Shown: positions 47,255 through 59,900 of the stretch, in pieces
Position numbering within the stretch: position 1 is the first letter of the stretch
How the letters are laid out: each line of letters starts with the position of its first letter
Assembly (NCBI GenBank): GCA_963277665.1
Contig: OY728121.1
Location: forward strand, 1,651,538,062-1,651,602,061
Length of the DNA: 64,000 nt
Reading direction: 5' to 3'
From: Viscum album
Lineage: Eukaryota > Streptophyta > Magnoliopsida > Santalales > Viscaceae
Position numbers and translations under genes: made by a program
The notes under the pieces: generated by a model
Told to the model about the DNA's origin: nothing
Database searches by the model: none
Seen by the model: only the letters and a program-made list of their open reading frames with translations

Positions 47255-47590
47255 GGGAACCCCTTCCCACTTCTCTTAAGTCCCTTTTGAGCCTTGAATC
47301 TCGGACAAAACCTGCCCATTTATCTTCTCCACTTCCCTAGAAACATAATGGAGGTTCGTGTCTTCTCAAAAGTCCCACTCTACTTCCTTAAGAGAAGGCT
47401 TAAAGGATGTGCGTCGAAGAAGAGGTAATCTCTTCATCCGATTCTCTCAGGTTTCTTTCTTCTTCTACTTCTTCTTCATTAGTTGTATCATTATAAAGTA
47501 ATTAAATCAATATTACATATATACTTATATGTTATTATAAATATGAAACAACCCTATTTCACCTTTTATCCATCCTATGGAAAACGAAAT

Positions 47591-48016
47591 CACCGCGCGT
47601 GCGTACGTACGGAATACTGTCTCCACGCCGTGGTGTAATCTATTTTCGACCACCACCTTACATGGATTTGTATAATGGTGTAAATAAATAACTGTGTATG
47701 ATTATTGTAAATTGATATTTATTTTTAAATATTATACATTTTCTTCAATACAATTCCATGATCATGGGAATGATATCATCGCTCGTGCGTACGTATGGAC
47801 TACCGTCTCCACGACGCATTGAGATTCGTTTTCCATGTTAACCATTCATGAATGATTATAAAGTATATATAATGAATAATAATGAGATATATGATATAAT
47901 AATGATACTTTATATATATGTGTGTGTGTTTATTTCATCTACTTAATTCCATTCAATTCAATAAGGAAACGAAAACAACGTTCATGCGTACGTACGAGTT
48001 ACAATCTCCATGAACG
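47591..48016 (+). other. LTR hairpin trio h1-h3, Element 2 3' LTR
   Basis: h1 (47591-47635) pairs CACC and CGTG-type arms. h2 (47776-47822) has a perfect inner stem TCGTG/CACGA. h3 (47979-48016) has perfect eight-base arms CGTTCATG and CATGAACG. Loops of h1 and h3 carry CGTACGTACG; h2 has CGTACGTATGG. Spacing equals that in the 5' LTR. Confidence 0.65.
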
Positions 48017-49630
48017 GTGTATTTCATTCCATTTATCAATCTATCATATATATGTATATGCTGAATATTTATTATATATAAATCATGTTTTACATTATTA
48101 ATTTATGGAAATTATGATATAAGTAATAATATAAAGAACAACAAGTCGAAACTGTACAATAAATGAAACAATTTTACCCAAAACATTGCTTTGACATGGA
48201 TTTACGAAAGAACGGGTAATATAAAGTCATATGTGAACCATATATGATATCATAACAATGAATATGATTCTATAATAAGTCAATGACATTATTTAAATCA
48301 TTGTACAGTAGGTTTGGATACGTACGAAGCATATCGGACCTAAGGTAAGGGATAACTATTCCAATCTCGTTCTTATCCGAGATTGTTATTCGTAAGTATT
48401 TACTGGGGTTAATGTTATCATCCCTGCCCATGTTTTATAAAAATGTTTTCATGTATTTTTAATATCCATTTTACCCCTTTTTACTTTTACTACAAGTAAT
48501 GTAAGGATTCATTTTTTTTGTTTACCATACGAGGATCTTTTTGACTTTTCCGACAAAAGTACGAGAATAATGTTATTTTTAACTTATGCGGAATGAATAT
48601 ATTTTTACGGTTTCATAACGCCTCATTTTCATGACGCTTAATCTACAAGATTTTATGACTTTTTTAAAAAAATTCTTTTCATTAAAAATTTCATGGAAGT
48701 TTGTGAAAAGAAAATTATTTTGAAGAAGAAAGGATATTTTCATAAATAATTAATTTGAAGTGTTTTATCAAAACCATTTTCCATCTAAGATGACATTATA
48801 TCATATGTGTATGTTTCAAGATTAATTTATCTACTATTTACATGGTTTCAGTTTCATTATGATGAAATATCCATTTTTTTATATGTATTATGTGATGATG
48901 GGATAATGTTTATGAAACCCATTTAATTCTTTTGGTTATGATGAATGTTTTAAGTATATTTTGTGCCACAAGTAAGAATTATTTCATTATGAGATGGGTG
49001 GGACCTATATCTCCCTCTAATGCATTGGGTAAAGATTTATATCTCGTGAGATAGACATGGATGGAATGGAAAGTTAAACTGGTTCAGTAATACAAGACTG
49101 GAACGAGGAGTGAACTCGATTCCGAAAGAGACATTGTCCACTAAGATGGTCTTGGCAGCAATGCCTTGGAAAATATGGAGATCATAACATGTTCTAAATG
49201 GTTGCCACAATTTCATTTTTTATTCACAAGTTATTTTATCATTTTTGATGTTCCATTATGATCTATGCCTTATGTACTGCCATGTTTTATGTCATTTCTC
49301 ATGCTTTTGATGTTTAAACATTATGTTCATGTTTTTAATTTCAAATGTATATGGTATGTTTTATTCTCTCCATTTTTTCCCTTACTGAGCATTTGATCTC
49401 ACCAATTATTTGTTTTCTTTTCCACAGGATACAAAGAAAGGTTTTAGGTTAAAAAAAAGAAATATATTTATGGGATATTTTGATGATCTTTAACCAAGAT
49501 TATAAGATTATATTTTGAGTTTCCAAAGACAACAAACCATTAAGGTCCTTTGGTGTCTGTTTTTGTTATGTATTAGATATTCTACAAAAGTAATGTAATG
49601 TCTATGTACGTCATGCATTGGGTATCTACA

Positions 49631-52600
49631 CCCCATTTAAATCTCATAATCCTATGAGTTCTTTGAAATGTTTTTGTGCTACTACAACATGCGAACTATG
49701 TGAATTGTCTGTCCATGAAAGGTGCACTCCTATCAATCCTTGATCACCCCCAACTTCTCTAAAAAAATTTATCCATCAACTATATCTATATTTACAAAGA
49801 AAATATTGTGTATGGGTTCCTGAACATATTTCCCTAGGTAATAAACATGGAAGAGGATGTGCACACTCTACAACTATGGGGGTTGGGGAAGGCCGTATGA
49901 AACCTCATCAACCCTATAGAAGATATCAAACATCCTGACAAACCACTGGGATAACATCCATCCATGGATAAACCTCCACAATCCTCTTCATCGGGAGAAT
50001 CTCTTGAAATTTTGGTCTTCTAATTGAACTCCAAGGCTCAATGATGTCAATATAAATAAGTTTCATGTCGTCTCTGGGATGGAATTGATTCTCATGGATG
50101 ACCTGGACATTCTTATTCATTACCAACACCATCATTAGATCCATAAGAGACCACGTGCCGATCTATATAGAGTACAAGGATGACCTACAAGGTCACTCGT
50201 ATAGGGACTCAAAATGTGGAATTATGATAGTAGAGAGGTATATATCGGTGTAAAAAACTCAAATATGATAAATTGATCCTCGAAGCTTCCTTCAATGTCT
50301 AAAACAAAATCCATTTTTATCCCCCCCCCAACACCTGGATAGTACCCTCGATTTCCCATTTGTCTGTTGTGAAATGTACTTATCCAAATATGGGTTATGA
50401 ATTCCTCTCATTGTCCTCTCCCCGAAAATGACTTCAACCACACATCATGGTCGTAGATAATGGTTGTTGGCACACGATGAAGGTGAAAAATGTACTTTAT
50501 GTATATGTTCCATAAAAAATATCCAGTTAACTCTCCTCTTGGAATGAGAGGATGTGTGAAGAATTATTTATTTAGTCAGATAACTCCATGATGGAATAAT
50601 GTCCCTTCACAATACATGGAATCCCTTTAACGAGTTCCATGGATATTTCATCCCATTTCTACTCTGGGATCTCAAGAGGCTATAAATAACCAATCAGAAC
50701 CTAGTTCTCAACCTTCACCTGCTAACAGGTGATAAACCATGAGATTAAATCGGTCTGGCACCATCTATTTTTGGCCCACCAAGACAATCATTCAAGTACA
50801 TTGAACATATTCCCCTACCACAATGTACATCTAAAGAAGATTTGAGGATCTCTTGAACTATCTCCTACCATATATTGATAGGGACCGCCTTCCATCCCTA
50901 GAAAAGGATGATGTGATTCGCACCATAAAAACCATAGGGTCCATCTCTTGTAGATATATGTTCATGATGGTCCTCTGAGTCAGTGTATCCCAAATGTGTT
51001 TCTCTCACATGTTGATGGATCAAAGGAATCAACACCATCAATGAGGAAAAACAAGACCCTCTTACACATCTGATGTCAACTAAAAGAAATCCAACTACTC
51101 AAAAACCTCCTAAACAAAACAAGTCTAGGACTTTTTATTAAGGGAATAGGAAAACATGATTCCCTTCCCTATTATATAGACTATTTATATGTTATTTTCA
51201 TCTAGGAACTCTAACCAGCACTATTGTCTCAGGTTGAAGTCCATAAATGGTAAGACTTACGTGAGACTCTGATAGTCTAATTAAACCACAAAGTGATATC
51301 CTAGAAGATAATTTATCCACATCCTTAGGGATAAGACTACTACTTTTGTCTCTAGATTATGAGTCTTGTATTTTTTTTCTTGTGGGGTCTCAATATCATT
51401 GACTTGTATTCAATAACTACCTATATCTACATTAACACATAGTATATCCCTATTCTAATGGCATCACAATACACTATATACTCCACACCCACCTCCAGTA
51501 GTCTCAAAACAGAATCAATCATTAACCTCAACCTCAAATCCTCAAAATCCCACTTTCACTACCCAGTTTAGGTAAGAGGCTTACCTTTTCAGGGTAGGTC
51601 AGTCAAGGGGGGTTTAATAATATTTCATTCTTCTAAGAACTCAATTTTAACTCACTAAGCCATGAATACTTCGTACCTCTAACACACTCTAGGGTGGATC
51701 CCATGAAATCATTACACCATTATTTTTTTGGTCCATAGGTTGACTATCCATAGAAATTACATGCCCCAGAAAGTGAATATCATGAATCCAAAAATTTAAC
51801 TTGAATGGAGTACCATATATCTAATGCTCTCAATGAAATTATAGGATTGTCCTCAAGTGCTATGCATTCTTATCCTCTGTCTCATATTATATGAGTATTC
51901 CATTAATAAATAAAAAAACCTTAGGGGAAGTACATATAAATGATATGGCTAACCAAATCCATAAAAACAGAATGTGAATTCATCACAGTAAATGGAATCA
52001 CCGGGAAATAATAGTTTCCATAGAAACTTCAGAATTCTGAATTTAGAATATCATCATTCTAAACACCGAACGTGTGGTAGCTGGAATTGGTGTACAACTT
52101 AAAGAACCATGTCCCATCTAGAAACTAGTCAAAGAGAATGTTAATCCTAGTAAAATGGTACATTTTATTTCTTGTGTCCTGATGTAGTTTATGATAATAT
52201 ATTTATAATTGTATGATCCCATTCGATTTTTTTATAAAAAACAATGGATCATACCATGGGGACAAACGAGGAATGATGAAAGTCTTATCTAGAGGGGTCT
52301 CTAACTACAACTTCAACTCCTAGAGCTCGGATGGGGCCTTATGATTTTCTATTGAGTATATTAGAGAGGCCTCAAGATTTAATTTGATTCAAAAATCCAT
52401 CTCATACCTCATAGGATGACCCAGAACATACTTGGAGAAGACATCCATGGATTCCTCTATAATTAAAGGATTCCAAATTCCAAAAGATAATTCTATATCA
52501 AAAGATACAATCACCAACTTATGGGTGATGGGATTCAAAATCATTATCTCAGAACCCACTTAACCTTCCATAAGATCTATCGAGGTTATTATGTAAAATC

Positions 52601-54486
52601 AAATCCCACCATTTTGAAGTCATCAGAATCATCTGTCATGAAAATCAATATGGGATCGATCCATGGAAAAAATCCTTGAACAAGATGAAACCATAGGTTT
52701 CAATCATTATGACAAAATGATTCCATGTGAACCAATATCTACCACGATATAGATCGCACTATCAAAAGAGAGATGATATAGAAGAAGTGTTCTCAGTAAG
52801 AACCTCAAGGAAATGAATCTGGGAAAGAACCTAAACTAGGAGATCCAACTCTCACACCATGACTAAATAGATGAATAAATGACATTACCATGTGTCTACT
52901 AATACTGAATAAAAATTATAATTAACCTGTAACTTACCACCAATCATCTCATGTGTCATTGGGTCACAAGACACCATCATCTATAGCCTTCCACGGCACT
53001 GACTACCAGCTCATTATGTCTAATATGGGATGGCTAATGTTTGTGTTGTAATGATCTCATAGATTTTTCAACCTCCCACATCCTATACTCCAATACCACC
53101 ACCTACACCTTTATTAGTTCTTCCTCCCGGGGGTACTCCTTCCCCTATCCTTGGTGATCTCTGATTATAGTGTTACCTCTATTGTGGAGGTCTGTTGACA
53201 ATTTTCGTGAGGTCCTCATAATGTTTGGGCCAGTTGTCAGACACCAAGTGATATCCCCAATACAAATCATAGAAATTATACTATCATAGATTCCCTAGTC
53301 CTCTATGATGTCCCTTAACATCTTCCCAAGACTGATCCTTGAAAAATTTCATATACCAAGATCCTGTTAACTAGCAGCTATTTTCTCTTTTAGATGACAC
53401 AACCTTGTGATGCACACTACAATAACTAGCTTCTTTGCATGCCTCTAACAATAAGTTATTCATCAAATTTTCCATAACGAACTCTCCAACATTTTTTGGA
53501 ATGAATAAGGGTACCACAAGGGCACAAATCACTTTATAGATCCCCTATTCAATCTTCCCTTTTCAGAAGAAACCATCACAGATCATGTCATGGTTTTACC
53601 AAGTATGGTCCACAAACCACATTGTATAATCATCCATTTTCTTGAATCCCTACAATTGATTAATAGCTTCCTAAATCTGAACCATGAAAAATCACTTGGG
53701 GTATTACTCCCCACCAAACAAATGATAGAAGTCATGTCATGAGGCTATCGACCCATCATGCATTTGTGTACCAAAAATCCACTGGCACCTAGATACTCTA
53801 TGTAAACTAGTAGCTTCTAGTGTGACCACCAGATCTATTGGTGTCTTGATAATCATGAAAATGGGGACCGTCAACTCTATTCAATGATTCTCTTCATGGG
53901 GATCTAGCTCACCAAGGAACCTCAACATCCTATAGTGCTGGAACTCATGGAGTGCACTATGAATACATGCATAATTATCCTACATTGCTTGTATGATAAG
54001 CTTATAAACGAAGGGGGTTGTTTCGAACTATCCACCTCGAGGAAGGATCTCAATGGATGGAACCTGATTATAGGCCTCATCGCACATTGGATTATCATCA
54101 TGATTTGAAACCAGTAACCTGGTTGGCTATCATCATGGATGAATCATTAGAATTTCATCATGAGGTACCATGGTGAAAAAAATATTAACACATATATATA
54201 TATATATTATGGATCTCGCACAAGAAATAATTTCAAATCTCTCAATCATATATGATGCATGTACCATTTGATCTATGTAAGAAATTTTTTAGTACTCCAT
54301 GTCCACAAGAAGGTATTAAAGCTCCAATTGAATGGATATGTTGGATTTGAAACCAACACTAGGTTCACTAGCCTATGATTGGTACTCGAGATACTTCAAC
54401 TTTATTTCCAAAAATCCCCACAAAATCCACATAAGGGGACTACCAAAAACACCATCTCAACTATTTAACAACTATTGATTCAAATA
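49631..54486 (-). pseudogene. Decayed gypsy gag-pol, minus strand
   Basis: Landmarks appear on the minus strand in the correct order, through many stops and frameshifts. A zinc-knuckle relic lies at 53213-53279 (Tyr-Asp-x-x-Trp-Gly-Tyr-His type). RT follows around 51720-52260, including an EEH..HLRT-like stretch and FWIHDIHFLGHVISMD at 51748-51790. Integrase remains include an IPEWKWDEI-like stretch near 50640-50690, a SDRD region near 50560 and MDFVLDIEGSFEDQF near 50270-50320. The last readable part (49926-50144) fits the integrase C-terminal region. The element's 5' LTR is at 54487, and ATTGATTCAAA just before it resembles a worn primer site. Element 2 cuts off the left end. Confidence 0.68.
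49926..50144 (-). pseudogene. Open segment of decayed integrase C-terminus
   Basis: A 72-codon frame with unusually normal composition includes NKNVQVIHENQF and RRPKFQEILPMKRIVEVYP. I place it against the integrase stretch that in Element 1 reads MVQVIRERM through FLKVTPRRGKRRFG, because it is next in order after the DFVLDIEGSFED segment. The likeness is weak. It could also be an unrelated conserved fragment. Confidence 0.4.
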
Positions 54487-55299
54487 TGTCATGACCCGAC
54501 CCAAAGAGGATCAATCTGTATCTACACCATGCCCACCTCCAATGGACAAGGGCTGGTTGTAAGTGTTGAATGGAATATCTAACATGGGAGTCGTTTTCAT
54601 AATTTACCTTTATGTACACACTAGATCATACTGATGAAAAATTTATGGGTAATAATAATAAAAATATGCACAATATACAATTCAACCACCTCTATGAAAA
54701 ACCTATAAGTTTTACACGAGCACGATAGTGAAAACTAAATTTAATGGGGGAAATATATGTCCAACCATAAAAATTTCCCATTCTAAAAAAATATAATGTA
54801 ATTGTACAGAGATATCCCATCTCCTAATCTTCAAGCTCCAACCACCATACATAGTATAATGTACCTAGTTGCCCTATTATATTCTTTAAAAACCACTGAC
54901 ATATCCGTCATCTTCATAAGATATAACACATGATATAAAATCTCATGTTGGGTGAGTATATACTTACATAGTAGGACACAACCTAATCTATTGGGGGATT
55001 TCAAAGAGACATGATAGGAATAAATATATTGTAGTCATCTAAGCCCAAGGAAATAGAGAAAAATTATAACAACATAGATACAAATATATATATGTTGAAA
55101 CCAAAAAATGGAAAATGAGAGTGAGAGGGGATCCCAAACTCATATTCCTTCCCAATAAACTATTTTTCTATTCCAAGAGTCCATCAATTATTCATAGCAT
55201 CCCACACCTCTTCCAATCATAAATATCCATGTTTATCCATAAAATAAATTTTTTTTTGCATAATCAAGGATAAAAATACCTATTTATTGGAATAATGAC

Positions 55300-55800
55300 C
55301 TCATATAATAGGAGGGTTCTACTGAATAATAAATAGAGTACCCAGCCCATACCCAACATGAGGGGCCACTCTAATGACTAAGTTCCTATTCCCTAACTCT
55401 GTAGGAGTGTTCCTATCATGTAATTGGTAGAGGAACCATACATAGCTCAATAGGATGATTCCACTCAAATGGTTAATATCGGACCAATTCCCAACCTAGC
55501 AAGAGGGTTCCACAAAAATAGTTAGTAGAGGACCCATTCCCAAACCAGCAGGATAGTCCCACTCAGATATAGACAGTTGACCCTTCTATACCCCGCATGA
55601 GGATGCCACTTTCATAGTTGAGGGCCCATACCAATAATCAACATGTGGGTGGAACCCGTTGGATATGTAGAGGGCCCATGACCTATCCCAGTAGGTGGGT
55701 ACCACTATAATGATTGATAGAGGATCCATTATTTTCTTATTATGATAGAGACACTCCCTAGATAGGTAGATTATCCATGCCCATTCCATATAGAAGGTTC
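55300..55800 (-). repeat. Degenerate ~50-bp minisatellite in LTR B
   Basis: About seven to nine variants of CAGCAGGAGGGTTCCACTC and GACCCATTCCCAACC recur every 45-55 bp, as in LTR A. Confidence 0.65.
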
Positions 55801-57518
55801 ATCTCTGATGTCCCTACTGATCATGCTCGATCATTTTCCTCATCAACCATCACATAAAAAAGTTTCCCACTAAAAAAATCCATATTCATATCTCAAAATA
55901 ATCCACAAACACCGCCATTATATTATACATAGTAGTACACTTTGGTTATTCTATAGAAAATCCAAAATCTGAGTCCATGTGAAGGCGATACAAAATATTG
56001 CAGTTTCTCTAGAACAGAAGACGGTGTACATAGTGTGTAGAGGACCCACTGGTCATGTGGCCCCTCTATTCCTCTTAATTGTATCCTCTAAGTAAAACGG
56101 TTCCTTACTCTGGTAGATGTACAAGACATATAGGTGGAATACATGACATGCGAAATCTACTCAAGGTTTATATGTATTTTATTAGATCATCCCCTCATGT
56201 TGTTCCATTGTTCATTGGTCGAGTGCCCAGCCGTGCATGTTCTAATGTACTCCCATAGTACACATATGGTCTTTAGAAGCATATAACCATGTTTTTATGG
56301 ATCCCACATGGTTTGTTATACTTAACTCGTCCAAAACCCTAGTCACCATATCGAATGCTCGACACATCATGTGCTCTTCAGACTACATGACGTGTAGTCA
56401 GGAGTTTTCCATAAAGTCATATCCTCTCCAAAATATCCACATATAATTCCATTTCATAGTATCATGCCTTCGAACCTCCCTTAATCAAACTATATTTCCA
56501 ATGTTCATCATTTTTGAATATGTGGTGGTCGGGAATTTTTTTTGGTTCGTCACTTATCGCACAAATCATGCATGAAACATTTATTTCACCACCCCCTATT
56601 TGTATTCCATTTCAAAAAAAAATGAACACCTATTAACCAAAAGAACTACGTATACTTCCATGATTTGATTTTCTATTCATCCCATGTGATTATATTGTGA
56701 TTCCAGGGGTCTGGTCGAGGGAGGTCCCACATGGAAAGTAAAATCGCTAACCCAAGGTCCAATGATGACTAATAAGAATAAAAAAGGTAAAAAGGAACAA
56801 GAACACAAGTTTAACAACAATTTTCCAAGATTCCTTGTCTAATGGATACAATTTGGATGATTTGTTGAGAGAAAATAAATAATCAAATTAAATTTGTACT
56901 TGGGTTCATGAATAGTATGGAAAATGAGGAAAATCAATGAAAGATAATGATCATGCCCAATAGATTAATCAATTCAGGTGATATCCACAAATGATGATTC
57001 GTATATGGTTTTGGATATTTCTCCATCCAATACTATCCTCACAAATAATTGTGAGGAATTGTTTTTTTCGCTACATCTCGATCTTCTAGGATATTGAGGT
57101 TCTTCCTCATCAGAATCCAATTTTCCAATGAGGGGGACGAATTCATTGCATATAGATCCCAGGGTTATGCAGCTAACCCTATAGATCCTTACATAACTAT
57201 ATATTTATATTTTAAATAAAAATTATTATATTTAGTCAAATAAATTAAATTGTTTATTTATAAAACTAGAATCACCTTCCAGCATCCAATTTTATCTTAA
57301 TGCCCATCACCGATGTATTTTTGGCTCCTCCATGGTTAGACATCACATTCTGAACTCAATTTAGGTCTCAATAATTTGATTCGAGACTATGATTAAGAGT
57401 TATCATATTTTCTTTAAATATATCATATGTATAATATTATATAATTTTAATATTTTTAGAAAATTAATTTCACACACACCTGGCCTCAGAATGGAACATT
57501 ATCTCAGTTCCTAGATCC

Positions 57519-57600
57519 ATATATATATATATATATATATCCGTGTGTGTGTGTGTGTGATTGTGTGTGTGATCGTGTGTGTGAGTGTTTGTATGTGTTT
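57519..57600. repeat. Compound (AT)n-(GT)n microsatellite
   Basis: About 11 AT units are followed by CC and then interrupted GT repeats with GATT, GATC and GAGT breaks. It lies inside the LTR B region and is absent at the matching place in LTR A. Confidence 0.9.
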
Positions 57601-57700
57601 TTTTGAATGTCTTACTAGGACAAAAAAGTGTCTATACAATATATGGTATTCTATGTTTTTTAACCCTCTTAATATGAACATAATTATTTATTAAAATATA

Positions 57701-59900
57701 TCATAGAAGTGTGGTAGAAAAACATTCACACACATTTTAACAAATATTTGGATTCAAATTTTATCCTATATAAAACACTTTTGTATAAATTTTCACTTCA
57801 ATATTTTTATATAAACTGATGAATCCAAAACAATGGGTATTTATTCCACAATATCATATATCTTTATAAATACTAGTTGTTATAGAACATCTTATATTAC
57901 CACAGAAGTGAAAAAAAATGAATATACTATTTTTTTATATAGATTCATTTCAGTTTGATAACATCATTCATATTAAAATAATCTATGTATTAACTATTTA
58001 CCTCTTCTCTTGAATTTTAAGTAAATGTTTGATCAAATTTTTCCTTTATTTTGAACGCCTAAATAATTACAACACTTTTGAAAATATATATTCAACGTTA
58101 TATATCTCTCAAAAATAATGTATTAAAATCTATATCACCCATACCTGAAAAGTAAATTCCATGTACTTTTCCAAACTCCTTCAGGTATTTTAGATAATCC
58201 CATCATATGGAAATGTTATTTCACTTTATTTAGAAACCATCGATTTAATGAAATTGATTTGATTATTTAAAAAACATTGTAAAACATTTCGATTAATTTT
58301 TCCTCTTCATTTTTAACTATTTCTATTATGAAATATCTATAATTTACATGAATACCAAAACCATATGAAATGTTCATCTTTTCATAGAATGTGAATAATA
58401 TTGGGATACATTATTTGAATTCGAATATATTTTTTGATCAGTTCAACTTATGAGAATAGGATAATTTCCTATCTAGAACAAGCCATTTTTAGTTTACCTA
58501 CAAAGTATGTCATATAATTAAACAAATATTAATCCATGTAAATAGAAAACATCGATATCATTTCATTTAGAGAACTATTCATTAATTCTCATAGCAAAAT
58601 AATAGTGAGATAATACACATATTTTAATATGTTTTTCCAAGATTGAGTATTCATGTTATCATCAAAGGAACTCTTTGACCCACTAAAAGAATGAAACCTT
58701 TAAAATATAAATATTCCTCAACTTCCTAAATTATATATATATATATATATAAATTCAAATAGAATAATATTTATCATATATCTATCATAATAACATAATT
58801 TAATTTATAATAAATATACATTTAAGGAATCCTTTACTCTTATCAACTAATTTAATATATTTACTCATACAGAATATTATAAGACGTACCCATTCATATT
58901 GAGAACATGAGGGGGAACATAAGATGGGTTTGGAAATTTAGAATCTAATTCGATAGACACCTTATGTCAATCACTATATGCTTCCGTAACCATTTGGAGT
59001 CACTTGTTGAACAATTTCAACAATTGGTTACAAGGGTAGGTATTCTTGATAGGCATTAAATTTTCCATAAGAACATTTCGTAAAATACTAATATTCCCAA
59101 ATAACATTTACTAAATAAAATGTCTTAGGAGTAGCATGCATTAATAATCCCTTTTCAAGGATTGATCATAATGTAATTATTGAGGATGATGATTATATTT
59201 TTCTAAAACAATTTTTTTATCAAATTATTGTCATTTATTACTATCCCTATAAAATTAATTTTCCTAAATTGTCACTCACTAAAATGATGTCACATTTATA
59301 AAATCAATATCATCCATTATGAAAATATCCATATTCAAATAATAAATTTGTTAAATTTATCATTCATCTCACAACATAATTATTTAGGTAGTTATTCATC
59401 CTAATAATTGAATATATGATTCGTTGATAGCTCTGTGGAAAACCCATGATTCGAAACATCTTATGGATAAAATCAACTATATTCCTCTGATATCGTAACA
59501 TTTATTGATTCTGAGATAATTTTTACCCAAATAAAACAATAAAAATTATAAAACCAAGGGAAAACCATGGGTACCCAACATTGGTAAAAAATACCTTGTT
59601 GGATGATTGAGGGTATGAAAATTGTTGTTTTGGAAGGAATATACCAATTAATATTTGAAGGGGACTTATACTCACCATATTATATCATTTTATTCCCTTT
59701 CATATCTCATTGTTCTATTAATTTATTTTTGAATCGTATTCCCTCCACTAACCAATATATTAAAACCACATTGATGTGAAACCCTATATACATCCACAAT
59801 ATATGTGTTATATACTGAAAATATATTTCAATTGTACTTATTAAAAAACATTTAAATTGTATACATAAGTTACATATACACTTCCTTTAAAGGAATAGAG
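57701..59900. other. AT-rich stretch without a recognisable gene
   Basis: It is probably the remainder of LTR B plus older flank. It has a (TA)n run at about 58732-58751 and no coding signal. I could not align it with another part of the window. Confidence 0.4.

Larger units (their letters stand above)
37861..49630 (+). mobile_element. Element 2: gag-only LTR retrotransposon with giant LTRs
   Basis: LTRs of 4768 and 4760 bp (TGTAACACCC and TGTAACATCC starts) flank an interior of only 2242 bp with primer site, a broken gag and a polypurine tract. No protease, RT or integrase is present. Such gag-bearing derivatives must be copied by a partner element. LTR copies agree at roughly nine bases in ten by eye, with some blocks near identity (41221-41290 against 48241-48309). 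Flanking CTTCA and CCCCA could be a C-to-T-decayed target-site duplication. It lies within or beside older minus-strand gypsy DNA. Confidence 0.88.
44871..49630 (+). repeat. 3' LTR of Element 2
   Basis: It aligns end to end with 37861-42628 and differs in length by only eight bases. The TATA box is at 47247, the donor-like GT at 47425, the inverted repeats at 46841-46882 and the hairpins at 47591, 47776 and 47979. It ends GGGTATCTACA at 49630. Confidence 0.87.
54487..57700 (-). repeat. Minus-strand LTR B
   Basis: The edge TGTCATGACCCGACCC (54487) is the reverse complement of a GGTCATGACA-type LTR end. It aligns with LTR A (34637-37860) through GGGTGAGTATATAC near 54950, the minisatellite at 55300-55800 and the hairpin at 56362. 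Similarity is visible to about 57700, where LTR A is cut by Element 2. The true far end is uncertain; a TGTAACC on the minus strand at 59031 would give 4.5 kb. Confidence 0.68.

Noticed and set aside
50321..50329. Run of nine C as a minus-strand polypurine tract
   Set aside because: It lies inside the integrase remnant, not next to an LTR edge, and no TG terminus follows.
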